A stretch of DNA of 64,000 bases, taken from positions 434,001 through 498,000 of the forward strand of contig NZ_CP032084.1 of assembly GCF_003600685.1 (NCBI RefSeq), in the 5' to 3' direction. Source of the DNA: Achromobacter sp. B7. GTDB taxonomy: Bacteria > Pseudomonadota > Gammaproteobacteria > Burkholderiales > Burkholderiaceae_B. The translations under genes and the position numbers were made by a program. Below, in pieces: positions 1-8,337 of the stretch (the stretch's first letter is position 1; each line of letters opens with the position of its first letter). The notes under the pieces were generated by a model, which saw only the letters and a program-made list of their open reading frames with translations, did not search any database and was not told the origin of the DNA.

Positions 1-668
1 GTGCGACAGGGCAGAAGATCGGCTTCGCGCAGCGATTCCCGGCCGCCTTCGTCGACAAAGCGGGCCAGCCGGCCGGTCATGCGCCGGCGCACCAGCGGGT
101 CGGATCGGTAGGCTTTGACGACGGCCCGGTCATGCGAGATGCGGGCAGGCGCCAGGCCATGGGGCACGCGCAGGTCGGGCGCATGCAGCGACATCCAGGT
201 GAGGGTGCGGCGCACCCACATCGGTACGTTCACGACGAAAGGCGGCGAGCTGAGCACCAGCGCGTCCAGCTCGGCCAGGCGCCGCAGGGCGATGCGCACC
301 GCCACCAGCGCGCCCAGGCTGTGGGCCAGCACAATGGGCGGGCGGCCTTGCAGCGCGGTCCAGGCGCGAAGGCGGTCGACGGAGTCCACGACCAGGTCGT
401 CCTGGTGGGCCAGGGTAGCGGCCGGGCCGCCGGAACGCCCATGGCCGCGGTGATCGTGCGCGCCCACGGTCCAGCCGCGCGCGGCCAGCCAGCGGGCCAG
501 GCGGTCATAGCGGCCGGCGTGTTCGCTCAGGCCGTGCATCAGGTACACGCTGGGCGTGCCCGGCCCGGTAACAGGGGGCGGCACATTGGGCGCGGCGGGC
601 CAAAGATAGTTGGCCAATGGCGTGCCGTCGGGCGCGGGGGTGATGGAAATCGGCGACAATTTCAGCAT
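1..668 (-). CDS. Alpha/beta hydrolase (monoacylglycerol lipase-like), 3' end outside window
   Basis: Serine hydrolase of the alpha/beta fold, probably a lysophospholipase or monoacylglycerol lipase-type esterase. The 222 visible residues show the oxyanion-loop motif HGLSEH (about residues 45-50), the DHRGHGRS segment (72-79) and a nucleophile elbow AHSLGA with Ser117, in the order seen in the hydrolase_4 / serine aminopeptidase S33 group. The C-terminus with the catalytic Asp and His lies beyond position 1. The ATG at 668 was chosen because it opens the frame just before the conserved core. No signal peptide is evident, so it is probably cytoplasmic. It is divergent from the lipoprotein gene that follows. 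The substrate cannot be told from sequence. Confidence 0.85.
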   Translation of the reverse strand, partial: MLKLSPISITPAPDGTPLANYLWPAAPNVPPPVTGPGTPSVYLMHGLSEHAGRYDRLARWLAARGWTVGAHDHRGHGRSGGPAATLAHQDDLVVDSVDRLRAWTALQGRPPIVLAHSLGALVAVRIALRRLAELDALVLSSPPFVVNVPMWVRRTLTWMSLHAPDLRVPHGLAPARISHDRAVVKAYRSDPLVRRRMTGRLARFVDEGGRESLREADLLPCR

Positions 669-729
669 TCCTCGAAATGAATGGGCCGTCGGGTCTACGG
701 TAATGACGATTTCATCGCTGTTTCGTTTC

Positions 730-1275
730 ATGTTCAAGAAAGCCGGCCTGTTTGTAGGGTTGGCCTTGTTGGTTGCCGCCTGCTCGCCCCGTTACAACTG
801 GCGCGAAGTGGACGTGGCCGACGGCCACGTGCGCGCGGCATTCCCCGACCGGGTCTCGACCGATACCCGGGACTTGCGCCTGGACACCCATACCCTGCGT
901 TTTACCTTGTCGAGCGCGACCGTGGGCGAGGCCGTGTTCGCGGTGGGCTCGGCCCCGCTGCCGCCGGACATTGCCGCCGACCCGGCCGCCAAGCAGGCGC
1001 TGGGCATGGCGCTGATGCATTCGCTGTACACGAATATGCAGGCCCCGCCGCCCACGGAATGGCCGGCTTATGGGCAGGACTTCGAAGTGCACGGCAAGGC
1101 CATGGGCAAGCCCGGCTGGCTGGTGGCCAAGGTCTGGGTCACCGACACCATGCTGATCGAGGCCGTGGCCGCCGGCACCCAGGAAAGCCTGCCCGCCGAA
1201 CGCGCGCGCGAATTCCTGAGATCGGTGGTGGTCAACCCCGGCAAGCCGAGCCCGGCCAACCCGGTTACTCGATGA
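730..1275 (+). CDS. Small predicted lipoprotein
   Basis: A 181-residue protein that I cannot assign to a named family. It begins with a lysine-containing n-region and a hydrophobic stretch ending in the lipobox VAAC (Cys18), so it should be exported and lipid-anchored. The rest is soluble, with a conserved-looking NWREVDV segment right after the lipobox, suggesting a periplasm-facing domain. The ATG at 730 gives an ideal lipoprotein signal peptide; an in-frame ATG at 703 would add nine residues and is less likely. No strong Shine-Dalgarno is visible for either. Its stop codon overlaps the convergent LuxR-type gene by 11 bp. Confidence 0.75.
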   Translation: MFKKAGLFVGLALLVAACSPRYNWREVDVADGHVRAAFPDRVSTDTRDLRLDTHTLRFTLSSATVGEAVFAVGSAPLPPDIAADPAAKQALGMALMHSLYTNMQAPPPTEWPAYGQDFEVHGKAMGKPGWLVAKVWVTDTMLIEAVAAGTQESLPAERAREFLRSVVVNPGKPSPANPVTR

Positions 1276-1696
1276 CGCTGTCCAGCAGCCCGTGGCGCAG
1301 GGCCACCACCACGGCCGTGCGGCGCCCGCGTACGCCCAGCTTGGTGCAGGCGTTGCGCAAATGGAAATTCACGGTGCTTTCCGCGACGTCCAGGATGCGG
1401 CTGGTTTCCCAGCTGGTCTTGCCCGCCGCCGCCCAATACAGGCACGCCGCCTGCCGGTCGGACAGCGCTTTGTAGGGGGGCAGCTTGCCCAGCGAATGCA
1501 TCGCGGGCATCGGCGGCCCCAATGATGATAGCGGCCCGCCGCGCTGGGCCAGGTCCGGATGGAAGGCGCACAAGCGCTGGAATGCGGATGATCCTCGAAG
1601 CGCGGCGAAGCGAAGCGGTGCGGTCATGGTGGCCCGGGGCAGTGCCCCCTTGTAGTGAAGTTGCTGCATGCTGCGGCCCGCGCGGCGGCCAAGCAA
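1265..1696 (-). CDS. Short LuxR-family DNA-binding regulator
   Basis: Up to 143 residues ending in a LuxR/NarL-type helix-turn-helix (about residues 77-138): the segment SDRQAACLYWAAAGKTSWE is followed by the recognition helix ESTVNFHLRNA and the motif KLGVRGRR. Full-length LuxR solos are about 230-260 residues and carry an N-terminal ligand-binding domain. Here there is only about 70 residues of Pro/Arg-rich sequence before the HTH, so this is either a stand-alone HTH protein or a truncated LuxR. The start is uncertain: in-frame ATGs at 1669 and 1627 are alternatives. Targets are unknown. It is convergent with the lipoprotein gene and divergent from the AEC transporter gene. Confidence 0.7.
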   Translation of the reverse strand: MLGRRAGRSMQQLHYKGALPRATMTAPLRFAALRGSSAFQRLCAFHPDLAQRGGPLSSLGPPMPAMHSLGKLPPYKALSDRQAACLYWAAAGKTSWETSRILDVAESTVNFHLRNACTKLGVRGRRTAVVVALRHGLLDSVIE

Positions 1697-1746
1697 GCAT
1701 TGATGCTTTCGCGCATTGATCCACTTATCTTTGACGGAATAGTTGT

Positions 1747-2643
1747 ATGTTGGCCATCGCCCAGTTCTACCTGTCAGCCATCGTGCTGATGCTGCCTCTG
1801 TTGTCTTGCGTGGGCATCGGGGTGCTGTGGGGCAAGCGCGATATCCCCTTTGGCGGCGCGTTCATCACCACATTGGTGACGTCCGTGACCACGCCCGCGC
1901 TGGTGTTCCATACCTTTGTGACGACGCACCTGGATGACCGCGCGCTGGCGGATGTGGCGATCGCTACCGTCGCGGCGTTGCTGCTGTGTGCGCTGGTCGG
2001 CGCGCTGCTGCTCAAAGTGTGGAAGCTGCCGGTGCGCACCTTGCTGCCCACGGCCAGCCTGCCCAATGCCGGCAACCTGGGCCTGCCTATCTCTCAGTTG
2101 GCGTTCGGTGACGCGGGCCTGTCGGTGGCGGTGGCGTTCTTCGCGGTCAATTCTTTCGTCATGCACACCATTGCCGTGCGGCTGCTGCCGGGCGTCAATA
2201 CCAAGGGCAGCTGGAAAAGCCCCATTCTGCTGGCCTCGGTGGTGGCGGTGGCATTGCGGCTGCTGCATGTGCCGGTGCCGGCCTGGGTCATTGACACCGC
2301 CCATATGCTGGGCGCGGTGACCGTGCCCTTGATGCTGTTGAGCCTGGGCCACGCCTTGGCCCTGATCCCGTCCAACGGCCTGCGCGACGGCGCCAAGGTG
2401 GCCGCGATACGGCTGGTGGTGGGCTTGGCGGCGGGGTTGGCCGTGGTGTGGGCGCTAGACCTTGAGCCCGTGCTGGCCGGCGCGCTGACCTTGCAGATGG
2501 CCATGCCGTGCGCGGTGGTCAGCTACATGTACGCCAAGCGCTACACGACGCTGGGCGACACGGCGGCGGGCGCCGTGCTGGTGTCGACCGTGGTGTTCCT
2601 GCTGCTGGCGCCGCTGATGCTCTGGTTCACCCACGGCGCCTGA
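1747..2643 (+). CDS. AEC (auxin efflux carrier) family transporter
   Basis: A 298-residue inner-membrane protein made almost entirely of hydrophobic segments, in the two-bundle pattern of the AEC/Mem_trans family. Members export or exchange organic anions such as malate or malonate. Typical features are the polar break PTASLPNAGNLGLP near residue 100 and the C-terminal LTLQMAMPCAVVSYMYAKRY segment. Length matches the family (about 300-320). It stands alone, divergent from the short LuxR-type gene and convergent with an Ldh-type dehydrogenase. A link to malate or lactate is tempting because of that neighbour but is only inference. Confidence 0.85.
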   Translation: MLAIAQFYLSAIVLMLPLLSCVGIGVLWGKRDIPFGGAFITTLVTSVTTPALVFHTFVTTHLDDRALADVAIATVAALLLCALVGALLLKVWKLPVRTLLPTASLPNAGNLGLPISQLAFGDAGLSVAVAFFAVNSFVMHTIAVRLLPGVNTKGSWKSPILLASVVAVALRLLHVPVPAWVIDTAHMLGAVTVPLMLLSLGHALALIPSNGLRDGAKVAAIRLVVGLAAGLAVVWALDLEPVLAGALTLQMAMPCAVVSYMYAKRYTTLGDTAAGAVLVSTVVFLLLAPLMLWFTHGA

Positions 2644-2665
2644 CGACGCAATACCCGCCGGGCAG

Positions 2666-3673
2666 TCAGGCCACGCCGGCCATGTCGCGCAGTTGCGCCA
2701 TCAGCGGGTCAGGAACGTCCACGCCGTGCTTGATCGCTTCGTCGCGCAACTTGCGGCGGCGGTCGCCCGGCAGGCGCACGCCATCATCTTCCAGCATGGC
2801 GTCCACCAGCGTTTCGACACGTTCCAGATAGGCGTTGTTGCCCGCCAGCGCGCCGGGGTCGATCGCCATGAACGCCTGCCCCAGTTGAGCGGGGCCGCCG
2901 GCATCGACGAAGAACGATTCGGTTTCGAAACCGAAGTGCGCGCCCGTCAGCGCGCAGGCCAGCAATTCCACAATCAGCGCCAGCATCGCGCCCTTGACGC
3001 CACCCGCGGGCAGCATGCTGCCGGCCAGCCCGGCCTTTGGATCGGTAGTGGGTTCGCCATTGGCGTCCAGCGCCCAGCCCAGTGGAATGGGCTGGTTGTC
3101 GCGCGCGGCGATCATCAGCTTGCCGCGCGCCACTTGCGACAGCGACAGGTCGATGACCAGCCGGGCGCCATTGCGGCGGGGGAAGATCGCGGCGATGGGG
3201 TTGGTGCCGAACAGCGGCCGCTTGCCGCCCCAGGCGGGCATGGCGGCTGGCGAATTGCTCAGCGCCAGCGCCACCAGCCCGGCGTCCGCCAGCGCCTCCA
3301 GGTGATAGGCCGCTTCGCCAAAATGGTGGCTGTTGGCCACGCCGATGAAGGCGATGCCATGTTCGCGGGCGCGCACGGCCGCTTGCTCGACGGCCATCGC
3401 GCAGGCGGGAAACGCCAGCCCCGAACCCGCATCGATCAGCGCCGCGCCGCCGCGTTCGTGCACGATGCGCGGCACGGCCGAACCGATGGCGCGCCCCGCG
3501 CGCAAATGCCCCGCGTAGAACGGCACGCGCGACAGGCCGTGCGAACTGATGCCCTGGCTTTCCGCGAAAACCAGGGCGCGCGCGGTGCTGTCGGCCATGG
3601 CCGGGTTGGCGCCAGCGGCAGCCAGCGCGGCGGCGGCCAGGTGTTGCAGTTCGTCCAGATAGATGTGAGCCAT
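2666..3673 (-). CDS. Malate/L-lactate dehydrogenase family (Ldh_2) oxidoreductase
   Basis: NAD(P)H-dependent 2-ketoacid/2-hydroxyacid (or cyclic imine) oxidoreductase of the Ldh_2 fold, unrelated to classical Rossmann dehydrogenases. The 335-residue protein contains the family's catalytic-region motif NSHHFGEAAYH and the glycine-rich AGSMLPAGGVKGAM loop. Members act on malate, L-lactate, ureidoglycolate, 2,3-diketogulonate or delta1-piperideine-2-carboxylate, and the sequence alone does not separate these. The ATG at 3673 is preceded by AGGAAGGAT, a good ribosome binding site, and begins MAHIYLDEL as in homologues. It is divergent from metX. Confidence 0.85.
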   Translation of the reverse strand: MAHIYLDELQHLAAAALAAAGANPAMADSTARALVFAESQGISSHGLSRVPFYAGHLRAGRAIGSAVPRIVHERGGAALIDAGSGLAFPACAMAVEQAAVRAREHGIAFIGVANSHHFGEAAYHLEALADAGLVALALSNSPAAMPAWGGKRPLFGTNPIAAIFPRRNGARLVIDLSLSQVARGKLMIAARDNQPIPLGWALDANGEPTTDPKAGLAGSMLPAGGVKGAMLALIVELLACALTGAHFGFETESFFVDAGGPAQLGQAFMAIDPGALAGNNAYLERVETLVDAMLEDDGVRLPGDRRRKLRDEAIKHGVDVPDPLMAQLRDMAGVA

Positions 3674-3769
3674 ATCCTTCCTGTCAGAGGGGCGATTCGC
3701 GCGCCCGCTTAACGAAGGCGGGCAGGGGATGTCGCAGATAACACGCATTTTCGCACCAGGCCGGCGCCC

Positions 3770-3797
3770 TTGCAGCATCTGCCGGCAATGCTAGAAT
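3770..3797 (+). promoter_or_regulatory. Putative sigma-70 promoter of metXW
   Basis: A -35 element TTGCAG (3770-3775) and a -10 element TAGAAT (3792-3797) with a 16-bp spacer lie about 98 bp upstream of the metX start. A transcript from about 3804 would carry a roughly 90-nt leader opening with a perfect hairpin (GCTGCA at 3805-3810, TGCAGC at 3816-3821). The leader matches no methionine-related riboswitch that I recognise. Confidence 0.45.
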
Positions 3798-3894
3798 TCC
3801 TGTCGCTGCACCCAATGCAGCACCCATATTTCGGCGCCGATTTGCCTGATCCGCTTGCGGGCGCCTTCCAATAAATCCAGCTAAAGAGGTCCGT

Positions 3895-5193
3895 ATGACC
3901 ACTCCTGCCCAACATTTGGCCGGTGATTCGGCCGCTGATTCGGCCGCCGATTTGGCCGCTGATCCGGCCAGCGGGTTCGCTCCCGCCACCGTCACGACCT
4001 CCGACACCGTTGATCCCGGTTCCGTCGGCCTGGTCGCACCCACCTTCATCCGCTTCGATGAACCGCTGCCGTTGCTTAGCGGCCAATCGTTGGCTGCCTA
4101 CGAACTTGCCGTGGAAACCTACGGCACGCTCAACGCGCAGCGCACCAATGCCGTGCTGATCTGCCACGCGCTGAACGCGTCGCACCACGTCGCCGGGCAA
4201 GCGGCCGACAACCCCAGCGATGTGGGCTGGTGGGACAACATGGTCGGCCCCGGCAAGCCGGTGGACACCAATATCTACTTCGTCATCGGCGTCAACAACC
4301 TGGGCTCGTGCTTCGGTTCGACCGGGCCGGCCAGCATCAATCCGGCCACGGGCAAGCCCTGGGGCGCGGCGTTTCCGGTGCTGACAGTGGAAGACTGGGT
4401 ACGCGCCCAAGCCCGCGTGGCCGACCACTTCGGTATCGAACGCTTTGCCGCCGTGATGGGCGGATCGCTGGGCGGCATGCAGGCGCTGAGCTGGGCCATC
4501 ACCTTGCCCGACCGCGTGGCCAACTGCGTGGTGATCGCCAGCACGCCGCGCCTGTCGGCGCAGAACATCGGCTTTAACGAAGTGGCGCGCCGCGCCATCA
4601 TCACCGACCCGGATTTCCACGGCGGCGACTACTACGCTGAAGACACGGTGCCGCGCCGGGGCCTGTCGGTGGCCCGCATGATCGGCCACATCACCTACCT
4701 GTCCGATGACGACATGGCCGAAAAATTCGGCCGCGCCCAACGCGCGCCGGCCGAAAACGGCGCCTACCACTACGGCTACGACGTCGAATTCGAAGTGGAG
4801 TCTTACCTGCGTTATCAGGGCGAGAAGTTCACCCGTTATTTCGACGCCAATACCTATCTGCTGATCACGCGGGCGCTGGATTATTTCGACCCGGCCCGCA
4901 CCACGGGCGGCGACCTGGCGCGCGCGCTGGCGCCTGCCAAGGCCGATTTCCTGTTGGTGTCGTTTTCGACCGATTGGCGTTTCCCGCCCGAGCGATCACG
5001 CGAAATCGTGCGCGCGCTGCTCAAGAACGCCAGCCCCGTCACCTACGCCGAAATCGATGCGCCGCACGGGCACGACGCCTTCCTGCTGGAAGACGCCCGC
5101 TATCACGCGGTGGTCCGTGGCTACTACGAACGCATCGCGCGCGAACTTGGCCTGACCGCTGACGCCGCGCAGACCGAAGGACGCTCCGAATGA
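3895..5193 (+). CDS. metX: Homoserine O-acetyl/succinyltransferase MetX
   Basis: Activates the hydroxyl of L-homoserine by acylation, the first committed step of methionine synthesis. The 432-residue alpha/beta hydrolase-fold protein has the nucleophile elbow GGSLGG (Ser191), the SCFGSTGP segment (138-145), an Asp in [10 protein letters not shown] and the catalytic His in HGHDAFL near the C-terminus. Many betaproteobacterial MetX enzymes use succinyl-CoA rather than acetyl-CoA, which I cannot decide here. The first 40 residues are an unusual low-complexity extension built from four 12-bp DNA repeats (3925-3972). metW follows with an ATGA overlap, so the two are translationally coupled. Confidence 0.95.
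   Translation: MTTPAQHLAGDSAADSAADLAADPASGFAPATVTTSDTVDPGSVGLVAPTFIRFDEPLPLLSGQSLAAYELAVETYGTLNAQRTNAVLICHALNASHHVAGQAADNPSDVGWWDNMVGPGKPVDTNIYFVIGVNNLGSCFGSTGPASINPATGKPWGAAFPVLTVEDWVRAQARVADHFGIERFAAVMGGSLGGMQALSWAITLPDRVANCVVIASTPRLSAQNIGFNEVARRAIITDPDFHGGDYYAEDTVPRRGLSVARMIGHITYLSDDDMAEKFGRAQRAPAENGAYHYGYDVEFEVESYLRYQGEKFTRYFDANTYLLITRALDYFDPARTTGGDLARALAPAKADFLLVSFSTDWRFPPERSREIVRALLKNASPVTYAEIDAPHGHDAFLLEDARYHAVVRGYYERIARELGLTADAAQTEGRSE
3925..3972. repeat. 12-bp tandem repeat in the 5' end of metX
   Basis: Four near-identical 12-bp units (consensus GATTCGGCCGCT) encode a repeated Asp-Ser/Leu-Ala-Ala tetrapeptide in the N-terminal extension of MetX. The copies differ at a few bases, and length variation by slippage would keep the reading frame. 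Confidence 0.8.
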
Positions 5194-5804
5194 ATCCCGT
5201 GACCCCCCGCTATGCCCATGCCGCGCTGCGGCCTGACCTGGCGCGCATCGCCGGCTGGATCGAACCGGGCAGCCGCGTCCTGGACCTGGGCTGCGGCGAC
5301 GGCGCGCTGCTGGCGCACCTGCGGGACCACCGCCAGGTGCGCGGCGCGGGCGTTGAACTGGACGACACCTGCGTGATCGCGTGCGTGCGGCGCGGGGTGG
5401 AAGTCATCCAGCAGAACCTGGAAGACGGGCTGGCGCTGTTTGACGACAAACAGTTCGATACCGTGGTGTTGTCGCAAACCTTGCAGTCCATGCACCGCAC
5501 CGAACATATCCTGCGGGAAATGGCGCGCGTGGCGCGTCACGGCATCGTGTCGTTTCCCAACTTCGGCTACTGGCCGCATGGCTGGGCCATCTTGCGGGGG
5601 CGCATGCCGGTCACCGGCCAGATGCCCTATCAGTGGTACAACACGCCGAACATCCACCTGTGCACGCTGCGCGATTTCGAACAACTGGCTGGCGAACTGA
5701 ACCTGCGCATTCTTGAACGCGCCACGTTCAACGAAGGCCACGAGGTCAAGCTGTTTCCCAGCTGGCGCAGCACGCTGGCGGTGTACCGTTTTGCCACGCC
5801 CTGA
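5190..5804 (+). CDS. metW: Methionine biosynthesis protein MetW
   Basis: A 204-residue class I SAM-dependent methyltransferase-like protein with motif [10 protein letters not shown] (30-38), the downstream LSQTLQSMH motif and the family-typical NFGYWPHGW segment. MetW is genetically linked to MetX in many proteobacteria and is thought to assist or stabilise homoserine acylation, although its exact reaction is unsettled. The start codon shares the ATGA with the metX stop, indicating coupled translation. Length and motifs fit the family fully. Confidence 0.93.
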   Translation: MNPVTPRYAHAALRPDLARIAGWIEPGSRVLDLGCGDGALLAHLRDHRQVRGAGVELDDTCVIACVRRGVEVIQQNLEDGLALFDDKQFDTVVLSQTLQSMHRTEHILREMARVARHGIVSFPNFGYWPHGWAILRGRMPVTGQMPYQWYNTPNIHLCTLRDFEQLAGELNLRILERATFNEGHEVKLFPSWRSTLAVYRFATP

Positions 5805-5851
5805 CATTCCGACACCGATCCTCCTGACGGCGCGCGGCAACAGGCCCTAAA

Positions 5852-7162
5852 ATGCCGCAAGCCCGCGACGCAACGCCTGTTGCGCCGTGCGGCGCGTTTC
5901 AGGAGACCGTCATCACCGCTGTATCCAACGTCTATACCAGCCCCCGCGTGGCCCCCTTGCTGGTCCTGGGCTTTGCCAGCGGACTGCCCTTGGCGCTGAC
6001 CGGCGGTACCTTGCAGGCCTGGGCCACGGTCGAAAACGTGCCGCTGCAGGAAATTGGTTTCCTCACGCTGGTGGGCACCGCCTACACCCTCAAGTTTCTT
6101 TGGGCTCCCTTCGTTGACCGCTATGTGCCGCCGCTGCTCGGCCGGCGGCGCGGCTGGATGCTGGTGACGCAGCTGTTGCTGGCCATCACCATCATGGCAA
6201 TGGGCGCGCTGTCGCCGTCCAACGCCTTGATGCCGCTGGCTTTGCTGGCGGTGGTGGTCGCTTTCCTGTCCGCCACGCAGGACATCGCGTTCGACGCTTA
6301 TTGCACTGACGTGCTGCGCAAGGAAGAACGGGGCGCGGGCGCGGCCGTGAAGGTGATGGGCTACCGGCTGGCGATGATCGCGTCCGGCGGGCTGGCGCTG
6401 ATCCTGGCGGACCAATGGATCGGCTGGGGCTACACCTATGTCCTGATGGGTGCGCTGATGCTGCTGTGCGCGGTGGCCACGCTGCTGGCGCCCGAGCCCG
6501 AGCACGTCGCCCACGCGCCCCGCACGCTGGGCGCGGCCATCGGCGAGCCCCTGCACGAATTCTTCACGCGCCGTGGCGCGCTGGCGATCCTGCTGCTGAT
6601 CGTGCTGTACAAGCTGGGCGACGCGTTCGCAGGCGCGCTGTCCACCACCTTCCTGATCCGGGGCGCGGGCTTCACGCCTACCGAGGTCGGTACCGTGAAC
6701 AAGGTGCTGGGCCTGGCGGCCACCATCGTGGGGGCGCTGGCGGGTGGCTCGCTGATGGCTCGCTGGGGCTTGTATCGGTCGCTGATGGCCTTCGGGCTGT
6801 TGCAGGCGGTGTCGAACCTGGCGTATTGGCTGATCGCGGTCAGCCCCAAGAACCTGTCGCTGATGGCGGCCGGCGTCGGCATTGAAAACCTGTGTGGCGG
6901 ACTGGGCACGGCTTCGTTCGTGGGCTTGTTGATGGCGCTGTGCCAGCGCCGGTTTTCGGCGACCCAGTTTGCGTTGCTGTCGGCGCTGTCGGCCGTGGGC
7001 CGTACCTATCTGGCGGGGCCGCTGACTCCGCCGCTGGTCGAGCGCCTGGACTGGCCGGGGTTTTTCCTGCTGACGGTGCTGATCGCGCTGCCGGGGCTCG
7101 TGCTGCTGCATAGGCTGCGCGGCACGATCGACACGATGGAAAAGCAGGGCGACCAGGCCTGA
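5852..7162 (+). CDS. ampG: AmpG-family muropeptide permease
   Basis: A 436-residue major facilitator protein with about 12 predicted membrane segments. It carries AmpG hallmarks: LGFASGLPLALTGGTLQAW in the first helix, WAPFVDRY in the loop after helix 2, and QDIAFDAYCTDVL. AmpG imports GlcNAc-anhydromuramyl peptides from the periplasm for peptidoglycan recycling, and thereby influences AmpC beta-lactamase induction where AmpR is present. It lies 47 bp after metW in the same direction and is followed by a strong terminator at 7188. A second paralogue elsewhere could be the true AmpG, so the substrate is inferred from family membership. Confidence 0.85.
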   Translation: MPQARDATPVAPCGAFQETVITAVSNVYTSPRVAPLLVLGFASGLPLALTGGTLQAWATVENVPLQEIGFLTLVGTAYTLKFLWAPFVDRYVPPLLGRRRGWMLVTQLLLAITIMAMGALSPSNALMPLALLAVVVAFLSATQDIAFDAYCTDVLRKEERGAGAAVKVMGYRLAMIASGGLALILADQWIGWGYTYVLMGALMLLCAVATLLAPEPEHVAHAPRTLGAAIGEPLHEFFTRRGALAILLLIVLYKLGDAFAGALSTTFLIRGAGFTPTEVGTVNKVLGLAATIVGALAGGSLMARWGLYRSLMAFGLLQAVSNLAYWLIAVSPKNLSLMAAGVGIENLCGGLGTASFVGLLMALCQRRFSATQFALLSALSAVGRTYLAGPLTPPLVERLDWPGFFLLTVLIALPGLVLLHRLRGTIDTMEKQGDQA

Positions 7163-7182
7163 AGGCAGGCCTCAGCCCATGA

Positions 7183-7214
7183 AAAAGGCGGCGCACCAGG
7201 CGCCGCCTTTTTAT
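7183..7214. terminator. Bidirectional intrinsic terminator between ampG and the stress-protein gene
   Basis: A perfect 8-bp GC stem (GGCGGCGC at 7188-7195, GCGCCGCC at 7201-7208) with a 5-nt loop is flanked by five A's on the left and five T's on the right. It can therefore end transcription of ampG on the plus strand and of the convergent universal stress protein gene on the minus strand. Confidence 0.9.
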
Positions 7215-7233
7215 TGTCGACCCGCGTTCGGCG

Positions 7234-8103
7234 TCAGTCTTCGTCGTGCAGGCGGACGATCAGCACGTCGCTGGGCAACGATTCCAGCAGGCGTTCGGCC
7301 ACGCTGCCGATGGCGGTGCGCAGGATGCCGGTGCGGCCATGCGTGCCGGTCACGACCAGGTCCGAGCGGTGGTGGAAGGAATATTCCGACAAGACCGTCT
7401 CCGGCTGGCCCGCTTCCAGCACCACCTTGGGCGGCGTCAGCCCCGCCAGTTCCGGCGTGCTGGCCGTGAACTCGCGCGCGCTTTGCTCGGCTTCCTGGTG
7501 AAAGCTGCGCGAGACGGCGTCTTCGGGGGTGTGCTTGCCCTGGAACGGCACGTCATACGCGTGGAACAGCGTCAGGTTGGCGTTGGGCACCAGTTGCAGC
7601 GCCGCGCGCAAGGCATGGCGCGAGCCGTCGGAGAAGTCAGTGGCGACCAGCACGTCGCGGTACGGCCGACGCGGCCGGGTCTTGACCACCAGCACGGGCT
7701 GGCGGGCCTGGCGCACCAGCTTTTCGACGGTGGTGCCCAACAGCAGCCGACCCAGCGTTTCGTCGCGAGCGGTGCCGGTGACGATCAGCGAGCAGCCAAA
7801 GCTGTCGGCCGTTTCCGTGATGTGCGCCAGCGGATCGCCCGACACCACTACCACTTCGGTCGGCACATCGGCGGCGGCCAGGTCTTCCGCCAGCTCGCGT
7901 TCGGCCAGGGCCTTGTGGTCGCTGGACAGCCGCCGCCAGACCGGGGTGGTCAGGCGCGCCGAGTTGGCATGGTTTTCCATGACGTGCAACACGATCAGTT
8001 TGGTGCCCAGTTCTTTCGTCAGCTGCAAGGCACGGTCCAGGGCGCGATCGCCGCGCGCGCTCAGGTCCGTGGCCAACAGGATGGGGCCGATTTGCTGTGT
8101 CAT
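7234..8103 (-). CDS. Tandem-domain universal stress protein
   Basis: A 289-residue protein with two UspA domains. Each has a nucleotide-binding glycine signature: GTARDETLGRLLLGTT at 110-125 and GTHGRTGILRTAIGS from 253, so both halves may bind ATP. Tandem UspA proteins are cytoplasmic survival factors induced by starvation or oxygen limitation. A perfect FNR/Anr box lies 112 bp upstream of the ATG at the position expected for class II activation, so this gene is probably induced at low oxygen. It is convergent with ampG and shares its terminator. Confidence 0.92.
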   Translation of the reverse strand: MTQQIGPILLATDLSARGDRALDRALQLTKELGTKLIVLHVMENHANSARLTTPVWRRLSSDHKALAERELAEDLAAADVPTEVVVVSGDPLAHITETADSFGCSLIVTGTARDETLGRLLLGTTVEKLVRQARQPVLVVKTRPRRPYRDVLVATDFSDGSRHALRAALQLVPNANLTLFHAYDVPFQGKHTPEDAVSRSFHQEAEQSAREFTASTPELAGLTPPKVVLEAGQPETVLSEYSFHHRSDLVVTGTHGRTGILRTAIGSVAERLLESLPSDVLIVRLHDED

Positions 8104-8186
8104 ACGTTATCTCCCGGTTGTAGCCAGAGTGGCGACTCCCGCGTCCGCCAGCCTGGCAGGTACCTCCCTTGCGGGGGCAATGCCCC

Positions 8187-8228
8187 ATTGTCTCGCCGCG
8201 ACGCGGACTGGGGATTGATCGATATCAA
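8187..8228 (-). promoter_or_regulatory. FNR/Anr-activated promoter of the universal stress protein gene
   Basis: The perfect FNR consensus TTGATCGATATCAA occupies 8215-8228. On the minus strand a -10-like GACAAT lies at 8192-8187, which places the transcription start near 8180 and the centre of the FNR box at -41.5, the classical class II activator position. No comparable -10 is placed for the plus-strand gene at 8338. Consensus and geometry are seen directly; regulation by the host's FNR/Anr protein is inferred. Confidence 0.85.
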
Positions 8229-8337
8229 CGCACGGACCAGCGTAAGCGATGAGGTCGGGCGCCGCAATGGCCGCTTGCGCGGGGTCAGGCTCAATACAAT
8301 GGGCGGGTTACATCACCGGCTTTCTTGATTCTTCCCC

